A stretch of DNA of 64,000 bases from Sulfurimonas sp. (GCA_013791885.1 VMSZ01000034.1:33556-97555), one strand, 5' to 3'. Positions 16,770 through 27,380 are shown, counted from the stretch's first letter. Notes: generated from the letters alone by a model not told the origin. Program-made: numbers and translations.

Positions 16770-17334
16770 AAAAATATCCCTCACTGTTATTTCGCTTACT
16801 GTTTTTATGTTCATCTTTGTGTTCTTGCAAAATCTGCTCTTTAGCAGTACGAATCTTGAAAATTCAAAACTCGTTATTAACAAAGAGATTGACTCTCACA
16901 TTTTAGATTCCATACAGGCGTCAAACATTGTACTTTTTTTTGGTTATGTCGGCTGCACAGATGTTTGCACACCTCTTTTACATGAGCTAAACGCAATGTA
17001 TTCATCAGCTGCCTTCGAAGAACTTCAAGGTTCTACAGCCATAGTTTTTGTCAATCTTATTCCTGAATCAAAATCCGATCAGGCACAGCTTTTTGCCTCA
17101 TTTTTTAATAATAAGTTTATAGGCTTGCATTTAAACAAACAGGAACTGTATTCCATAGACAGAAAATTCAGTCTTTTTTATTCACCAAGTATTTCAGATA
17201 AAAATGAACTTTCCCATTCAGACTCCATCTATCTTCTCAAAAAGAAAGATACTCGTCTTATCTTGGAAAATATCTATATGACACATCCGTTTAATGCAAT
17301 GCAGCTCATTCAAGACATAAAGGACAACTCATGA
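16753..17334 (+). CDS. SCO1/SenC-like membrane-anchored thiol protein
   Basis: A protein of about 193 residues with one N-terminal transmembrane helix and a periplasmic thioredoxin-like domain. The copper- or redox-active motif is GCTDVC (CxxxC) in FFGYVGCTDVCTPLLHEL, as in SCO proteins that supply copper to cytochrome oxidases. The later conserved SCO His is not obvious; HSDSIYLL is a candidate. The start at ATG 16753 (or 16756) is favoured by GGAAAAG just upstream; the frame itself opens at 16735. It overlaps both neighbours, so it may sense or deliver redox state within the signalling operon. Confidence 0.8.
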   Translation: MMSTNKKISLTVISLTVFMFIFVFLQNLLFSSTNLENSKLVINKEIDSHILDSIQASNIVLFFGYVGCTDVCTPLLHELNAMYSSAAFEELQGSTAIVFVNLIPESKSDQAQLFASFFNNKFIGLHLNKQELYSIDRKFSLFYSPSISDKNELSHSDSIYLLKKKDTRLILENIYMTHPFNAMQLIQDIKDNS

Positions 17335-19259
17335 ATATATTTCACTTTTTAAAACCCTTTAGCTATGACGAAGTCCCCGCTTACTCAAAAGAAAGTTTCA
17401 AAACCTATTTTATGCATGCAGATAAAGTAATGATTTATCTGAGCGCAATTCAGTGGTTTATAGCGACTTTTCTGAGCTCAATCATGTACGACACCTATCT
17501 CTATGGATTTATAAGCGGCGGCGTGTTAACCTTCTCTCTTGTACTTGCTTACAGGTTCATTGCCGGCACAGGAGCTATGCGTTCTCTTGTCGCAATCGTT
17601 ATGATGCTGTTCTCACTCATCTTCATTCAGCAGCATCTTGGGCGAATTGAGATGCACTTTCACGTTTTTATAGCTATGGCTATCTTGTCGCTCTATAAAG
17701 ACACCCTGCCGATTCTTGTTGCAGCTTTAACCACTATAGTGCATCACCTTATATTCAATTATCTTCAGTTCTATGAGATTTCTCTTTTTGATATGCCTGT
17801 CATGATTTTTAACTATGGCTGCGGATTAGACATCGTTGCGTTTCATGCTCTCTTTGTCATTGCCGAGATGATTGTCTTAGCCTATATGGTCACTCTACAG
17901 CTCGCACACAGCATTGAGTCACATAAGCAGGCGAAAGAAGTTGTAGGCTTAAGCAAAAAACTCCACTATTCATCTATGCACGACTCGCTTACCGGTCTTC
18001 CAAATCGTCAAAATTTATATGAAAATCTGCAACTTATCACTGCAAACGCGAACAGACATAAAGACAAATTTGCTCTTTTATTTTTAGACTTGGACAAATT
18101 TAAACACATTAACGATACTTTAGGTCATGATGTCGGCGATGAGTTGTTAAAAGTTATTGCCATAAGACTAAAGTCCATACTCAGAGAAAATGATATTGTT
18201 GCCAGAATTGGGGGAGATGAGTTTATTATTATTCTCAGTGATATCAAGAGTGAACAAAGTATTCTCGAGTGTATCTCTAAAATTTTAGAACTCTTCAAAA
18301 AAGAGATAGTCGTTAAAGGAAAAATACTCAAATCATCGACAAGTATAGGCTGTGCCATCTACCCTGATGATTCAAAAGATGTAAATACCCTCATGAAATA
18401 TGCAGATATGGCAATGTACAGTGCTAAAGACAGCGGTAAAAATGGCTTTAAGTTTTTTACCAAATCTTTAGATGACACACTTCATAACGAAGTAAATATG
18501 ATTAAAGATATCCAAAGAGCACTCAATGAGGGAGAATTCAAACTTTACTATCAGGCAAAAGTCGATGTCGCAAGCCAAAAAATTGTAGGTGCAGAAGCTT
18601 TGATACGCTGGGAGCACAAAACAAAAGGTGTTATTTATCCAAACAGCTTTATTCCAATTGCTGAGAGTTCTTCACTGATTTTGGAACTTGGAAGATTTGT
18701 TATCAATGAAGCTGCCCGTTTTATTAAAAAAATGGAACTCCTCGGCTTAAATGACATCAATATTTCTATCAATATTTCTACCATACAAACTAAAGATATT
18801 GAACTCTATCATGACCTGCAAAACGCCTTGCAGAAAAATGAAATTCAGGCAAAAAATTTCTCCATAGAGATTACGGAAAGTGTTATGGCTGAAGACACCC
18901 TATTAGCTGCAGAGCTCCTGCATAAAATTCAGAAACTTGGTATAAATATCTACCTTGACGATTTTGGAACAGGCTATTCTTCCTTACAGTATTTACAAAA
19001 GTTTCCTATCGATGCCCTCAAAATAGACAAAAGCTTTGTAGATGAGATTAAGGTAGATAGCGATAAAAACCTTATTTTACTCAATACTATATTGCTTATG
19101 GGGCAGTCTCTTGAAATTAAAACAATTGCAGAAGGTGTTGAGGAAGAGTATCAACTAGAGTATTTAAAAAAGAAAAACTGTGATTTTTTTCAAGGGTACT
19201 TAGTATCTAAAGCAATTAGGGAAGATGAATTTATAGAACTTTTGAAACTTCAAAGCTAA
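17331..19259 (+). CDS. Membrane GGDEF-EAL protein (c-di-GMP turnover)
   Basis: A 642-residue protein. The first ~200 residues hold about six transmembrane helices. The GGDEF domain (about 225-375) has LTGLPNRQNLYENL, LDLDKFKHINDTLGHDVGDELL and an intact RIGGDEF. The EAL domain (about 390-635) has AEALIRWEH, ITESVMAEDTL, YLDDFGTGYSSL, LKIDKSFV and IAEGVE, which covers the main phosphodiesterase metal ligands. Both activities look possible. It overlaps the SCO-like gene by four bases and probably receives input from the two upstream periplasmic proteins. Confidence 0.93.
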   Translation: MNIFHFLKPFSYDEVPAYSKESFKTYFMHADKVMIYLSAIQWFIATFLSSIMYDTYLYGFISGGVLTFSLVLAYRFIAGTGAMRSLVAIVMMLFSLIFIQQHLGRIEMHFHVFIAMAILSLYKDTLPILVAALTTIVHHLIFNYLQFYEISLFDMPVMIFNYGCGLDIVAFHALFVIAEMIVLAYMVTLQLAHSIESHKQAKEVVGLSKKLHYSSMHDSLTGLPNRQNLYENLQLITANANRHKDKFALLFLDLDKFKHINDTLGHDVGDELLKVIAIRLKSILRENDIVARIGGDEFIIILSDIKSEQSILECISKILELFKKEIVVKGKILKSSTSIGCAIYPDDSKDVNTLMKYADMAMYSAKDSGKNGFKFFTKSLDDTLHNEVNMIKDIQRALNEGEFKLYYQAKVDVASQKIVGAEALIRWEHKTKGVIYPNSFIPIAESSSLILELGRFVINEAARFIKKMELLGLNDINISINISTIQTKDIELYHDLQNALQKNEIQAKNFSIEITESVMAEDTLLAAELLHKIQKLGINIYLDDFGTGYSSLQYLQKFPIDALKIDKSFVDEIKVDSDKNLILLNTILLMGQSLEIKTIAEGVEEEYQLEYLKKKNCDFFQGYLVSKAIREDEFIELLKLQS

Positions 19260-19292
19260 ATAAAGTATGCGAGCCGAGCTCGCATTTTAAGA

Positions 19293-19697
19293 CTAGTAGC
19301 TCATAGAACCTGCGTTTAGCAAACCTATAGAGACAGATAAAAACGCCATCAGTACACTTACAGAAATAACTCCGTTTTCAATCTGCTTCTCAAATGAAAA
19401 CTTGGCATTTAAGCGAATAATTACAAAAGCAAAAATAAGCTGAACAGACATCGCAACCGCAGCCCAAATTAAAAAATCCACATACGATGCAGAGTTAATC
19501 AAAGCACTGTAAAGAGGAATACAAAGACCAAGAATAGCCCCGCCAAAACCAATAGCAGCTGCCGTATTGTTCTCTTGAAATATGAGTTTATAATCATCAT
19601 ACGGTGTTACCAACGCATACAAATACAAAAATAAAACCAAAACGCCAATTGCCGTGAAGAAAAAAAGTCCGAACGAGAAAAATGAGTCTATTAACAT
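19293..19697 (-). CDS. DUF350 (YjfL/UPF0719) membrane protein
   Basis: A 134-residue integral membrane protein with four predicted helices and the DUF350 pattern AAAIGFGGAILGLCIPLYSAL followed by polar residues. Its function is unknown. The frame opens from a TTG at 19715, but ATG 19697 has AGGA five bases upstream and is preferred. It converges on the GGDEF-EAL gene. Confidence 0.8.
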   Translation of the reverse strand: MLIDSFFSFGLFFFTAIGVLVLFLYLYALVTPYDDYKLIFQENNTAAAIGFGGAILGLCIPLYSALINSASYVDFLIWAAVAMSVQLIFAFVIIRLNAKFSFEKQIENGVISVSVLMAFLSVSIGLLNAGSMSY

Positions 19698-19793
19698 GAA
19701 AATCCTTTGGCGCAATCATAGCCAAGAATCATTAATAAAAAAACAAACATATAGATATCGTAACTCTAAACAAAAGGACAAATATTGAAACTA

Positions 19794-20986
<1,193 letters not shown>

Positions 20987-21026
20987 TTATAATACGGCAA
21001 AATTACCCCAAATTTCAGGATGAAAA

Positions 21027-21677
21027 ATGAAAAAGTTTAACTTATTTAAAGAGATCATCGTTGTGCAAAAAATAGATTTGCTAAAAGCTATCAATACGTC
21101 CAAAGAGTTTGCTATCACAATCTCCGGAGAGATAAAACATGAGCCGTATGCATCAAATGATATTTTTGTCTTTCAGGGGAAACATGCACCTGCACAATCG
21201 GGTATTCTTACGCCAAAAGCTGCACCTTCTATTGCTGAAATATTAGGAAAAAACTATCAGATTGTTGAAGATGATGACAGAGTTCTTATTAAAGCTTTTT
21301 CAAATTGGCAAGAACTTATCAGAATCAATACACCAAGAGCCTCTTATGATGATACAACAGGTGATGGAGTGAGCGAATTTTCAGACAAAATTTTAGAGTC
21401 TATTGGCTGGCATGCTACTGAGTTCAGCATTAATTACAGAAGTTTAGTTGAAGAGATAGAAGAAAAATGTGAGGGCATTTTACTCTGTATAGAGCAAGAG
21501 AGTCCATACCAGTTTAGTGGACTTGGTTTTATAAAAGACAACGAACAAGCACAAAGTGTACTATTTGAATATTGCAAAAATAAGATAAAAGAGATGATGT
21601 CTAACGATGCACTTTATGAAGAAGAGAATTTAACAGACGATGAACTCGAAGCTGTGGAGTTTTTTAAGCTTGCATAA
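21027..21677 (+). CDS. Conserved hypothetical protein
   Basis: A 216-residue acidic soluble protein without signal peptide or membrane segment. I do not recognise a named domain; homologs seem limited to Campylobacterota. Features are an FQGKHAPAQSGILTPKAAP loop in the N-terminal half and an acidic C-terminus. AGGAT lies before the ATG. It is divergent from ilvC. Confidence 0.65.
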   Translation: MKKFNLFKEIIVVQKIDLLKAINTSKEFAITISGEIKHEPYASNDIFVFQGKHAPAQSGILTPKAAPSIAEILGKNYQIVEDDDRVLIKAFSNWQELIRINTPRASYDDTTGDGVSEFSDKILESIGWHATEFSINYRSLVEEIEEKCEGILLCIEQESPYQFSGLGFIKDNEQAQSVLFEYCKNKIKEMMSNDALYEEENLTDDELEAVEFFKLA

Positions 21678-21698
21678 AAAGCAGCTTAGTAGTTTGCA

Positions 21699-21779
21699 AA
21701 GGACACAAGGTCCTTGCCCCTTAAACGCTCTTTCTTCTGTGCTTTGAAATGGCGCTGAAGACACAGGTGCTCGTTTAAG
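21699..21779. terminator. Two hairpins between convergent genes
   Basis: AAGGAC-acaag-GTCCTT at 21699-21715 is a compact 6-bp stem. A second, longer arrangement pairs CTTAAACG (21720-21727) with CGTTTAAG (21772-21779), with an inner CTGTG/CACAG. Placement between two convergent stop codons suggests bidirectional termination, though no long T tract is present. Confidence 0.55.
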
Positions 21780-21788
21780 CATTTAATA

Positions 21789-22169
21789 TTAGTTAGTAAC
21801 TTTCCAATCACCCTCTACAAGAGTCAGTTTAAACTCTTGGGCTGTCTCTGCATTTGTAACCTGCTTTGTGTTTTCATCAATATCAGTTACTTTTGTACTC
21901 TTTTGACAATCTATAGAGCTCATTAAAGCAATTTGTTTGTCCAATTCAGCTTTTCCGGCTTCTGTTGCAGTTGCGGCAGTAAATAATTCTTCAATTTGTG
22001 TAAACTGTTTTGCAAATTCTGGAGTTGAAAGTTCTTTCATGCCCTTAATATCTGCTTTTTTAGCAAGCTCACACATAGAAACTGCAACTTTCTCTGGAGA
22101 ATTCGAATCTGAACATGCGCTAAACGCAACCAACACTACAACACTACCTATAATATGACGTAATTTCAT
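21789..22169 (-). CDS. Small exported lipoprotein (DUF4878-like)
   Basis: A 126-residue lipoprotein. The signal peptide ends in the lipobox FSAC with Cys at about residue 19, followed by SDSNSPEK. The mature domain has the VAVSMCELAKKADIKGMKEL helix and a closing TLVEGDWKVTN strand, the layout of the DUF4878 / NTF2-like lipoproteins. It should sit in the cell envelope; function unknown. AAGGTG lies upstream of the ATG. Confidence 0.75.
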   Translation of the reverse strand: MKLRHIIGSVVVLVAFSACSDSNSPEKVAVSMCELAKKADIKGMKELSTPEFAKQFTQIEELFTAATATEAGKAELDKQIALMSSIDCQKSTKVTDIDENTKQVTNAETAQEFKLTLVEGDWKVTN

Positions 22170-22261
22170 TTGACACCTTTTTGTTTTAATAAATCTCTAT
22201 GATTTATAGTTATGAAATATTAGCATAATTTTCAAAATACAAATAAAGCAACTATGTTTGT

Positions 22262-22654
22262 TTATTTAATAGTTCGAAGATATCTCTGCAAAATAATCAT
22301 AGCAGAGATGGAATCAATTCTGCCATCACGCAGATATTTCATCTCACCCTTCATCATATGCTCCGCTTCAACGGAACTTCCTGCTTCATCCTGATAAAAA
22401 ATCTCACCCTCAAACGCAACTAAATTCATAAAATGTGTTATGCGGCGTTTCATCTCTTCTTCGCTGCTTCCACCAAGAGGAATACCTACAACGACGGCTT
22501 TTGCTTCCCACTCTTTGAGAACTTTTTTGACTTCGCCGGCAGCCTGATTTCTATTTTTGCGTATGATAGCCGGAAGGGGAGTCACGATATCCTTATGTGC
22601 AGAGTAAGCAATACCTATGCGTTTAAGTCCCAAATCGATTGCTATATAATTCAA
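22262..22654 (-). CDS. ruvX: Pre-16S rRNA nuclease / YqgF-family Holliday junction resolvase-like
   Basis: A 130-residue RNase H-fold protein. The YIAIDLGLKRIGIA opening carries the first catalytic Asp; VVVGIPLGG and the QDEAGSSVEAE segment give the remaining acidic sites. YqgF is implicated in 16S rRNA 5' maturation. A TTG at 22672 opens the frame, but a second TTG at 22654, with GGGA upstream and just two bases after the mnmE stop, gives the normal start. It is probably the last gene of the mnmE transcript. Confidence 0.85.
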   Translation of the reverse strand: MNYIAIDLGLKRIGIAYSAHKDIVTPLPAIIRKNRNQAAGEVKKVLKEWEAKAVVVGIPLGGSSEEEMKRRITHFMNLVAFEGEIFYQDEAGSSVEAEHMMKGEMKYLRDGRIDSISAMIILQRYLRTIK

Positions 22655-22656
22655 GA

Positions 22657-23997
22657 TTATTTTCCCAAACAAAAAGAACCGAACATTTTGTCCAACATCT
22701 CATCATTTTCAAAAGGTCTGGTAATACTTGCCATCTCTTTGACAGCTTCACCAAGGTGAAAAGAAAGTATTTCCAACTCCTGCATATGCAATGGCTCATA
22801 AGCCTCTTCAATAGCTTTTAAAGTATTCTCTACAGCAGAGATTTGTCTTTGGGAAATAAGCATCATCTCATCTGAGGTATTTGTAGTGTCCATAATATTT
22901 TTCAGAGACTCAATAAGTGATAAAACACTCTCTTTTGTATTGAGTTCTAAATCAAAATCTATGCCTTGAGTGTCAAATTTTTCTGCCAAATCTATTTTAT
23001 TTTTTATAAAAATATTTTTCTTACCATGCGCATTTTCTTTTATGAGTGATAAAATCTTTTCATCTTCGCTGTCTCTTTCTCTTGAAGCATCAAAAAGAGC
23101 TACAACAATGTCTGAAGATTCTATGGCTTCGAGGGAACGTTCTATCCCGATTTTTTCTATTTCATCACTTGCTTCACGTATGCCCGCAGTATCAACAATG
23201 CGTATAAGGTGCGTTCCGATTTTCACCTGCTCTTCAATGGTGTCTCTCGTTGTTCCCGCGATTTCACTGACAATGGCTCGGTTATAGTTTAGAAGCGAAT
23301 TCAGTAGAGAGCTTTTCCCGACATTCGGTTTTCCAACGATGGCTACGCGAAAGCCTTGCATCAGCCCTTCTCTTGATTTAGAAGCCATAAGTGTTCGCTC
23401 AAGACTTTTGTGCAAATCTTGAAGTTGCTGCTCTATTTGCGCTACTAAATCTTGCGGTAAATCTTCTTCGGCATAATCAATGCTCACTTCCGAATACGCA
23501 ATAATATGAATGATTGCATCACGAATATTTTCTATGTACTCTTTGAGTGAACCTTTCATCTGAGAGGCTAAAATCTTGGCGGCATCTTCACTTTTTGCTT
23601 CGATGAGCTGAGCTATCGCTTCTGCTTCACTAAGGTCAATACGGCCGTTAAAAAAGGCGCGTTTACTGAACTCTCCAGGATTAGCCAGTCTCGCTCCGGC
23701 TGCAAGAGTGGCTTTAAGTATGCTTTGCGCGACTATAAAACCGCCATGGCATTGAATCTCGACAATATCTTCAGCTGTAAAAGAGTGCGGCCCGGCAAAA
23801 TAGATAACAATGGCTTCGTCTATAAGTTCATTTTGAGCATTAAAAATGGTACTGAGAGTTGCATAACGAGGGGCAAAATTTTCTTTTTTTGTGAGTGTTT
23901 TTGCAATTGAGAGAGCCTGAGAGCCGCTGAGTCTTATAATGGCTATTGAGCCGATGCCATTGGCTGTTGCAATGGCGGCTATTGTATCATCGTACAT
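22657..23997 (-). CDS. mnmE: tRNA modification GTPase MnmE
   Basis: A 446-residue GTPase that with MnmG makes 5-carboxymethylaminomethyl-uridine at tRNA wobble positions. The N-terminal folate-binding domain starts TIAAIATANGIGSIAIIRLSG. The G domain has GKPNVGKSSLLN (G1), GTTRDTIEEQ (G2), DTAGIRE (G3) and KNKIDL (G4). The C-terminal Cys motif is FGSFCLGK. Its stop lies two bases before ruvX and its start three bases after khpB. Confidence 0.97.
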   Translation of the reverse strand: MYDDTIAAIATANGIGSIAIIRLSGSQALSIAKTLTKKENFAPRYATLSTIFNAQNELIDEAIVIYFAGPHSFTAEDIVEIQCHGGFIVAQSILKATLAAGARLANPGEFSKRAFFNGRIDLSEAEAIAQLIEAKSEDAAKILASQMKGSLKEYIENIRDAIIHIIAYSEVSIDYAEEDLPQDLVAQIEQQLQDLHKSLERTLMASKSREGLMQGFRVAIVGKPNVGKSSLLNSLLNYNRAIVSEIAGTTRDTIEEQVKIGTHLIRIVDTAGIREASDEIEKIGIERSLEAIESSDIVVALFDASRERDSEDEKILSLIKENAHGKKNIFIKNKIDLAEKFDTQGIDFDLELNTKESVLSLIESLKNIMDTTNTSDEMMLISQRQISAVENTLKAIEEAYEPLHMQELEILSFHLGEAVKEMASITRPFENDEMLDKMFGSFCLGK

Positions 23998-24000
23998 AAC

Positions 24001-24975
24001 TTAGTTTGTGTGGTAATCGTTTACGATAATGTATTTGAGTCCATCACGCGTTGAACGGATGACTACATATTTTTCAGGATACTTTTCTCTAAGTTCTCTG
24101 AGTGCTATCTGAATTAAAACACCATCAAGAATCTTTGTTTGAGCACGACCGTCTTTATTGATTATTTCACACACATTTACCAAGTATCTTGTAATCGATT
24201 CTTCCTGATTTTTCAAAAATTCTGCAATCTCTAAACGCAGCTGTATTTGATACTTTGCGTTTATCCAGTTAAAAATCATGTATGAAAGTGCTTTATATCT
24301 ATACCCTTCTTTACCAATCAGCAAAGCAGCATCTTCGCCTTTGAACTCTACTAAAAGTGTATTTTCATCATAAACACTTACATCTATTTTGTCAATGCTA
24401 AAACATGCGAGGTCAAAAAGTTTATTAATATCTTTTTCAACATTTTTGGCAATTTCAGACATGTCCACATGAATTTCGTCATTATTATCATACTCATCAT
24501 CATAATCAGCTGTATAGTGAATATCTGCGAAATCATCTTCATAATCATCCTGGTCACTGACAAAAGAGGCCGGCATAATTGTGTCGTTAATAATTTTATG
24601 AGTTTTTGATGGAGTTTCTGGAGTAGTTTGTATCTTTTTTTTAGGAGCTGTTTTTGCAAAGTTTTGGTTTGTCGATTTTTTTGTTTCTTCTTTTTTTTGA
24701 GTTTCTTGAACTTCAACTCTTCGTTCTACTTGTTTCTCTTCTTGTTTTACTTCTGTTTTTATTTTTTCTTGTACTTGCGGAGACTGCGTTGATTCTTGTG
24801 TCTGCTGTTGCTTGCTGCTTGTTGCAACAATAATTGCATTTTTCTTAAAAAGCCCCATCATCCCGCGGCTTGGATACTGGACAACCTCAACCTTCAGTTC
24901 TGTAACAGAACACTCTAAAGAAGAAGCTGCATTTTTAAAAGCTTCTTCGAGTGTTAATGCTTCGATCTTAATCAT
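24001..24975 (-). CDS. khpB: KhpB/Jag RNA-binding protein
   Basis: A 324-residue protein with the Jag N-terminal domain (residues 1-50, KIEALTLEEAFKNAASSL and MGLFKKNAI). A long charged linker rich in Gln, Lys and Asp follows (~55-185), then a KH domain with LLIGKEGYRYKALSYMIFNW and an R3H domain near the C-terminus. KhpB binds RNA and in other bacteria affects cell elongation. The frame opens further upstream, but ATG 24975 overlaps the yidC stop by eight bases and begins the domain. Its place after yidC is conserved widely. Confidence 0.92.
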   Translation of the reverse strand: MIKIEALTLEEAFKNAASSLECSVTELKVEVVQYPSRGMMGLFKKNAIIVATSSKQQQTQESTQSPQVQEKIKTEVKQEEKQVERRVEVQETQKKEETKKSTNQNFAKTAPKKKIQTTPETPSKTHKIINDTIMPASFVSDQDDYEDDFADIHYTADYDDEYDNNDEIHVDMSEIAKNVEKDINKLFDLACFSIDKIDVSVYDENTLLVEFKGEDAALLIGKEGYRYKALSYMIFNWINAKYQIQLRLEIAEFLKNQEESITRYLVNVCEIINKDGRAQTKILDGVLIQIALRELREKYPEKYVVIRSTRDGLKYIIVNDYHTN

Positions 24976-26581
24976 GGTGTTTCTCCGCACCTTTTGCAAT
25001 AGCTTCCCTTGCATCCTTAGCATTTTTGAATTGCTGATTTACTATAAATTGCTGTGCAATTGAGAAGATATTGTTCACTAACCAGTAAAGTACGAGACCA
25101 GCTGGGAAAGTTATAAAGAAAAATGTAAAAATAATCGGTAAAAATTTAAACACTTTTTCTTGCATCGGGTCTGTAAAATTGTTTGGTGTAAGCTTTTGTT
25201 GGTAATACATAGAAGCACCCATCAAAATAGGTAAAACATAGTATGTATCCATGCGAGAAAGGTCATTTATCCACAATGCCCATTCAGCACCTTGAAGCTC
25301 TACTGCGTTTAATAAAACACGGTATATTGCAAAGAAAACCGGGATTTGCAATAACATCGGTAAACATCCGCCAAGCGGGTTTGCTCCGTGTTTTTTGTAC
25401 ATATCCATAACAGCGGCATTCGTACGTTGCGGATCGCCTTTGTATCTTGCTTGCACTTCTTTGATTTTTGGCGCAATCTCTTTGATTTTCTGCATAGAAA
25501 CCATACCCTTGTATGTCAAAGGATACAATACGATTCTAATTATGATAGTAAGAGCAACAATAGACCAACCCCAGTTTCCAAAAATTCCATGTAGCCAAGA
25601 GAGGAGTGCGAACAAAGGTTTTGCAGCGAATGTAAACCAGCCGTATTCTATTGCGTTTGTTAAAACAGGATTAATGCTTTTGAGATTTTTAAAATCTTTA
25701 TCTCCTACATAACCGCTGAAGTTCATAGTAGGCAGTGCTTCAAAATAAGCAACAGGATTATTATTTTTATCTCTTTCAACTATAATGTTTGTGTCTTTAG
25801 AAAATCCGTACATAATAGATGCAAAATACTGGTCAAACGCAGAGATAAGAGCAACTCCGCTGAAAGTTTTTCGCCCTTCTGCATCCCCATCTTCTATAAT
25901 AGTTACTAAATCATCATCCGTGTACACCATAGCACCCGAAACTGTCATCATTTGTTCAGTAATTTCGGGACGCTGTCCTAGATATATAAAATATCTCACA
26001 TCTTTAGAGAGCTTTACTGTCGCATCATAGTGACCGTCTTCATAAAATGTTAACTCTTTTGTAACTGTCAAAGAAGAAAGTGTTTGTGTAAGTGTTACTT
26101 TTTTTGCTTCGCCTTCTAGAGTTATCTCTTGTACGTCTGCTTTATAAGGAACTGTTGCAGCCTCTTTATTAAGTTCCTCATCTAAAAATCTTACATACAA
26201 AGGCTTTGTTCCAAAAGATGGGACAAGTTGTGCATGATTATCATGTTCATCTCTAAATTTTGCCTGCAGCATCTCTTTAGAAGAGATACGGCCAAGTGTA
26301 TCTATCTTTAGTATAAACTTTTGATTTGTAATTGTAACAATATCACTAGAAGCACTTTGTGCCATTTTATCTTGTGCAGAAATTGCATGTCCAGCCTGTG
26401 CTTCAGCCACTGATGCACTATTTTGTGCTGCCGTGTCTTTAAGCGTTACACTCTTACTCTTGTTATTATCAAGAACCTCTTCTTGTTTAGGTGGAAAAAT
26501 TGCTGTATAAGCTACGAAAAATATTACTGACAATAGTACTGCAACTATCAGTCTCTGATTTGGTGTCATTTTGTCTAGCAC
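24968..26581 (-). CDS. yidC: Membrane protein insertase YidC
   Basis: A 537-residue Oxa1-family insertase. An N-terminal anchor (LIVAVLLSVIFFVAYTAIF) is followed by a large periplasmic P1 domain (~70-330), then the five-helix core with WGWSIVALTIIIRIVLYPL, whose Arg sits in the hydrophilic groove, and GGCLPMLLQIPVFFAIYRVL. It inserts inner-membrane proteins with or without Sec. It lies three bases downstream of yidD and overlaps khpB. Confidence 0.97.
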   Translation of the reverse strand: MLDKMTPNQRLIVAVLLSVIFFVAYTAIFPPKQEEVLDNNKSKSVTLKDTAAQNSASVAEAQAGHAISAQDKMAQSASSDIVTITNQKFILKIDTLGRISSKEMLQAKFRDEHDNHAQLVPSFGTKPLYVRFLDEELNKEAATVPYKADVQEITLEGEAKKVTLTQTLSSLTVTKELTFYEDGHYDATVKLSKDVRYFIYLGQRPEITEQMMTVSGAMVYTDDDLVTIIEDGDAEGRKTFSGVALISAFDQYFASIMYGFSKDTNIIVERDKNNNPVAYFEALPTMNFSGYVGDKDFKNLKSINPVLTNAIEYGWFTFAAKPLFALLSWLHGIFGNWGWSIVALTIIIRIVLYPLTYKGMVSMQKIKEIAPKIKEVQARYKGDPQRTNAAVMDMYKKHGANPLGGCLPMLLQIPVFFAIYRVLLNAVELQGAEWALWINDLSRMDTYYVLPILMGASMYYQQKLTPNNFTDPMQEKVFKFLPIIFTFFFITFPAGLVLYWLVNNIFSIAQQFIVNQQFKNAKDAREAIAKGAEKHHD

Positions 26582-26584
26582 AAA

Positions 26585-26911
26585 TTACCCTTTGTATGAA
26601 AAATTTTTTATAATGTAAAAACGGTTTTTTTTATTTGGAACCAACCAATATTTTATAGAATCAACCTCGAGTTTTTTGGGCTTTAATATGAGTTTATCTA
26701 GGAGTGGATATTCTATACCGCCGTCGAACAATTGATTACAACGTAGTATTCTAGTTAAAGAGTGGTAAAAAGCACTTGAAATTGAATTATTTTCGAAATG
26801 AAGACGTGCATATTCGCTACATGATGGGTAGTATCTGCAACTTCCAAAACCAATAAGCGTGAAAAATTTCTGATAAAGCCACAAAAGCTTAAGCAAAAAT
26901 GTTCGTATCAT
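26585..26911 (-). CDS. yidD: Membrane protein insertion efficiency factor YidD
   Basis: A 108-residue membrane-associated protein carrying the family signature GSCRYYPSCSEYA after an N-terminal hydrophobic helix, then GGIEYPLL. It assists YidC-dependent insertion. Its ATG overlaps the rnpA stop (ATGA). The C-terminal ~35 residues are basic. Confidence 0.93.
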   Translation of the reverse strand: MIRTFLLKLLWLYQKFFTLIGFGSCRYYPSCSEYARLHFENNSISSAFYHSLTRILRCNQLFDGGIEYPLLDKLILKPKKLEVDSIKYWLVPNKKNRFYIIKNFSYKG

Positions 26912-27258
26912 GAAACACGTTCCATAAATGTATTTGCTTTTGAGAGGATTTTTTTGAAGTCAAGCTGTATCTGCTCATAAGATGATTCTATAATGGATTG
27001 TTTTGCAACAAATATATATGTTCCATCTATGAGTGTGTTGGAATATTCACAAAAGAGAGCACGGAGCCTTCTTTTGGCGCGATTGCGTTTAACAGCATTG
27101 CCAATTTTTTTGGTAGCTGTAAACCCAACTTTACGAATTCCATTTTGAGGAAGAAAAAAAAGAACAACATTGGAAGAGTGCTGATTTTTGCCCTTTTTAT
27201 ATATATACTGAAACTCTTTATGGAGCTTCAGTGTATAAAATCCGCCTAAACTGCCAAT
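26908..27258 (-). CDS. rnpA: Ribonuclease P protein component, probable ATT start
   Basis: A 116-residue basic protein between rpmH and yidD. The RnpA core is clear: [37 protein letters not shown] and [10 protein letters not shown]. It partners with RNase P RNA in tRNA 5' processing. The frame is closed upstream by a TAA inside rpmH, and no ATG, GTG or TTG occurs before the core. The best start is ATT at 27258, behind AAAGG, giving [16 protein letters not shown] and a 13-base overlap with rpmH; a CTG at 27231 is the alternative. Gene finders limited to standard starts will miss it. Confidence 0.85.
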   Translation of the reverse strand: MGSLGGFYTLKLHKEFQYIYKKGKNQHSSNVVLFFLPQNGIRKVGFTATKKIGNAVKRNRAKRRLRALFCEYSNTLIDGTYIFVAKQSIIESSYEQIQLDFKKILSKANTFMERVS

Positions 27259-27380
27259 CTTTTACGACCTTTGGCACGACGACGATTTAATACACGACGA
27301 CCATTTTTTGTAGCCATACGAGATCTGAAACCATGAGTTCTTTTTCTCGGTGTATTGTGAGGTTGGTATGTTCTTTTCAT
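27246..27380 (-). CDS. rpmH: 50S ribosomal protein L34
   Basis: A 44-residue, strongly basic ribosomal protein: it opens [14 protein letters not shown], continues HGFRSRM, and closes [12 protein letters not shown], the standard L34 pattern. AAGGA lies before the ATG. It heads the conserved run rpmH-rnpA-yidD-yidC-khpB-mnmE on the minus strand. dnaA and an origin, often next to rpmH elsewhere, are not seen here. Confidence 0.97.
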   Translation of the reverse strand: MKRTYQPHNTPRKRTHGFRSRMATKNGRRVLNRRRAKGRKRLAV

